Shown: positions 7,477-8,396 of the stretch, in pieces | Layout of the letters: every line of letters begins with the position of its first letter | Numbering within the stretch: position 1 is the first letter of the stretch | Source of the DNA: Actinomycetota bacterium | GTDB taxonomy: Bacteria; Actinomycetota; Thermoleophilia; Gaiellales; Gaiellaceae | Length of the DNA stretch: 8,396 nt | Reading direction: 5' to 3' | Assembly: GCA_003170995.1 (NCBI GenBank) | Contig: PMXT01000059.1 | Span: forward strand, 5,014 to 13,409 | The notes under the pieces: model-generated | Database searches by the model: none | Seen by the model: the letters and a program-made list of their open reading frames with translations, nothing else | What the model was told of the DNA's origin: nothing | Position numbers and translations under genes: made by a program

Positions 7477-7506
7477 GGGCCTATCCCGTTAGGGATACGC
7501 CCTAAC
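7477..7506. repeat. Two overlapping inverted repeats in the divergent control region
   Basis: Hairpin one pairs GGGC-C-TATCCC (7477-7487) with GGGATA-C-GCCC (7492-7502) around a GTTA loop: ten base pairs with one C/C mismatch. Hairpin two pairs GTTAGGG (7488-7494) with CCCTAAC (7500-7506) around ATACG: seven perfect base pairs. They share the GGG and CCC tracts and so cannot form together in RNA. As DNA, the second is a perfect palindrome of the size bound by dimeric repressors. The site lies roughly midway between the two divergent start codons. No T-run follows on either strand, so it is not a simple terminator. Confidence 0.6.
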
Positions 7507-7517
7507 AGAATCCGGGG

Positions 7518-7547
7518 TTGGCGTTTGGCTGCCCGGGGAACGAGAAT
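7518..7547 (+). promoter_or_regulatory. Candidate promoter of the eIF-2B-like gene
   Basis: TTGGCG (7518-7523) and GAGAAT (7542-7547) are 18 bases apart, and the ATG begins six bases after the second hexamer. This fits a sigma-70-type promoter giving a leaderless or nearly leaderless message, which is common in actinobacteria. The -10 lacks the usual leading TA, so confidence is limited. Confidence 0.35.
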
Positions 7548-7553
7548 AGGGTC

Positions 7554-8384
7554 ATGAACGCTGCGCTCGAGGAGCGAGTACGCGAGCTACGGGAGGAACG
7601 CCATCACGGCACGAGCTGGATGGCCAGGCACGCGCTCGAGGCGCTAGTCGAGGCGGTCAGAAACGGTGAGGATCCGGTCGAGGTCGCTCGCCTCCTCGCC
7701 TCGGCTCGAATCTCCCTGGGCGCAATCGCCGGCGCGGTCGGCAGGGTGCTCACGGCCGGAACACCCGCACAAGTTGTTGCCGAGGCCGAAGCGATAATCG
7801 ACTCGCGCTATCGCGCCGCCAAGATCATCGCGGTCATGCTGGCCCCTGAGATCTCGGGCACCGTGATGACACATTCGGCGTCGGGCACCGTGCACGAGGC
7901 GCTTGCTCACACGCCGCCTCAGCGAGTCTTCTGCACCGTCTCGGAGCCCGGCGGTGAGGGCCGTAGACTGGCCGCAGAACTGAGAGCGGCGGGAATCGAC
8001 GTCGAGCTGATCGCCGACGAAGAAGGCCCTGATGCCGCCCGGGGGAGTGATCTCGTCTTGCTCGGAGCCGACACTGTCTTCAGGGACGGCTCACTCGTCA
8101 ACAAGGTCGGAACGGGACGAATAGCAAGCGCCGCGAAAGATGCGGGCGTAACAGTTATCGTCGCCTGTGAGACCTTCAAGCTGGCGCCCTTCGACCCGCG
8201 GCCGCCCACGGAAGACACTTTCGAGCTGATCCCTGCGGCGATGATCGACCGCGTCGTGACCGAAGAGGGAGCCGCGGAAACCGGAGACGTAGCCGCGCTG
8301 ATCGACCGAACGCCGTGCCTGATACAGGGCTACGATCTTCTCCGCGGTCGCCGCTCCGAGCTCCGCTCGTTCGAGAGCGCTTAA
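7554..8384 (+). CDS. Short eIF-2B alpha/beta/delta-like (MtnA/R15P isomerase-fold) protein
   Basis: A 276-residue protein counted from the ATG at 7554. A TTG at 7518 in the same frame would add 12 residues (AFGCPGNENRV...) that do not look conserved and overlap the likely promoter. The N-terminal part (about 1-100) is helical. The Rossmann-like C-terminal part holds MTHSASGTV (about 105-113), VSEPGGEGRRLA (129-140), LLGADTVFRDGSLVNKVGT (169-187, D173, N183, K184) and VIVACETFKLAP (202-213). These are the hallmark motifs of the eIF-2B-like superfamily. In the isomerases MtnA and ribose-1,5-bisphosphate isomerase, a catalytic Cys lies in a TxCNxG motif and pairs with the Asp of GAD. Here the Asp is kept, but the Cys position reads His-Ser, as in eIF-2B subunits. 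A role in binding a sugar phosphate or nucleotide is therefore likelier than methylthioribose-phosphate isomerase activity. It is divergent from the ATP-grasp/glycosyltransferase operon. Confidence 0.9.
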   Translation: MNAALEERVRELREERHHGTSWMARHALEALVEAVRNGEDPVEVARLLASARISLGAIAGAVGRVLTAGTPAQVVAEAEAIIDSRYRAAKIIAVMLAPEISGTVMTHSASGTVHEALAHTPPQRVFCTVSEPGGEGRRLAAELRAAGIDVELIADEEGPDAARGSDLVLLGADTVFRDGSLVNKVGTGRIASAAKDAGVTVIVACETFKLAPFDPRPPTEDTFELIPAAMIDRVVTEEGAAETGDVAALIDRTPCLIQGYDLLRGRRSELRSFESA

Positions 8385-8391
8385 AAGCTCT
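8374..8391 (+). terminator. Possible start of a terminator after the eIF-2B-like gene
   Basis: AGAGC (8374-8378) and GCTCT (8387-8391) form five-base arms around an eight-base loop that contains the TAA stop. The window ends five bases later, so a T-run cannot be assessed. Weak evidence. Confidence 0.2.
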
Positions 8392-8396
8392 AACAA

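Noticed and set aside
6735..7505. 256-codon open frame on the plus strand, opposite the ATP-grasp gene
   Set aside because: It is the antisense shadow of a GC-rich gene: its sequence is rich in Arg, Gly and Leu without domain motifs, while the minus strand shows the full ATP-grasp motif order.
1..8396. CRISPR arrays, tRNA or rRNA genes
   Set aside because: No regularly spaced repeats, no cloverleaf-like sequence with a T-loop consensus, and no rRNA-like conserved stretch were seen on either strand.

Overview
The window is GC-rich bacterial DNA with actinobacterial character: G/C-ended codons, TTG and GTG starts, starts without a clear Shine-Dalgarno site, and an FHA-containing, multi-ATPase FtsK/SpoIIIE protein of the type VII secretion (EssC/EccC) type. 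A deep-branching actinobacterium such as a member of the Thermoleophilia is a plausible source, but that is inference; no rRNA or tRNA gene is visible to anchor it.

Layout. (1) 1-4354, minus strand: one continuous reading frame of 1451 codons with its 3' end cut by the window edge. It encodes a membrane-anchored secretion-type ATPase with a ubiquitin-like domain, an FHA domain, a transmembrane hairpin and a chain of FtsK-type ATPase modules. (2) 4355-5162: about 800 bases without an intact gene. They hold the decayed 3' end of an IS3-family insertion sequence (about 4434-4700), a second possible broken small gene (5012-5111), and a few short repeats. (3) 5163-7427, minus strand: an ATP-grasp ligase followed by a family-2 glycosyltransferase, 69 bases apart and probably one operon. 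(4) 7428-7553: a compact divergent control region with two overlapping inverted repeats and a similar -10-like element just before each start codon. (5) 7554-8384, plus strand: a short eIF-2B/MtnA-fold protein.

How they may work together. The large ATPase would be the motor of a type VII-like export machine whose other parts (WXG100 substrates, other membrane components) must lie outside the window, most likely to the left. The ATP-grasp ligase and the glycosyltransferase look like a small surface-glycan or glycoconjugate pathway: one enzyme would make an amide or similar bond using ATP, the other would transfer a sugar from an activated donor. The eIF-2B-like protein is divergent from them and may share the control region; its family binds sugar phosphates or nucleotides, so a metabolic or regulatory link is possible but unproven. 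The decayed IS suggests that the secretion locus and the glycan locus were joined, or at least disturbed, by insertion.
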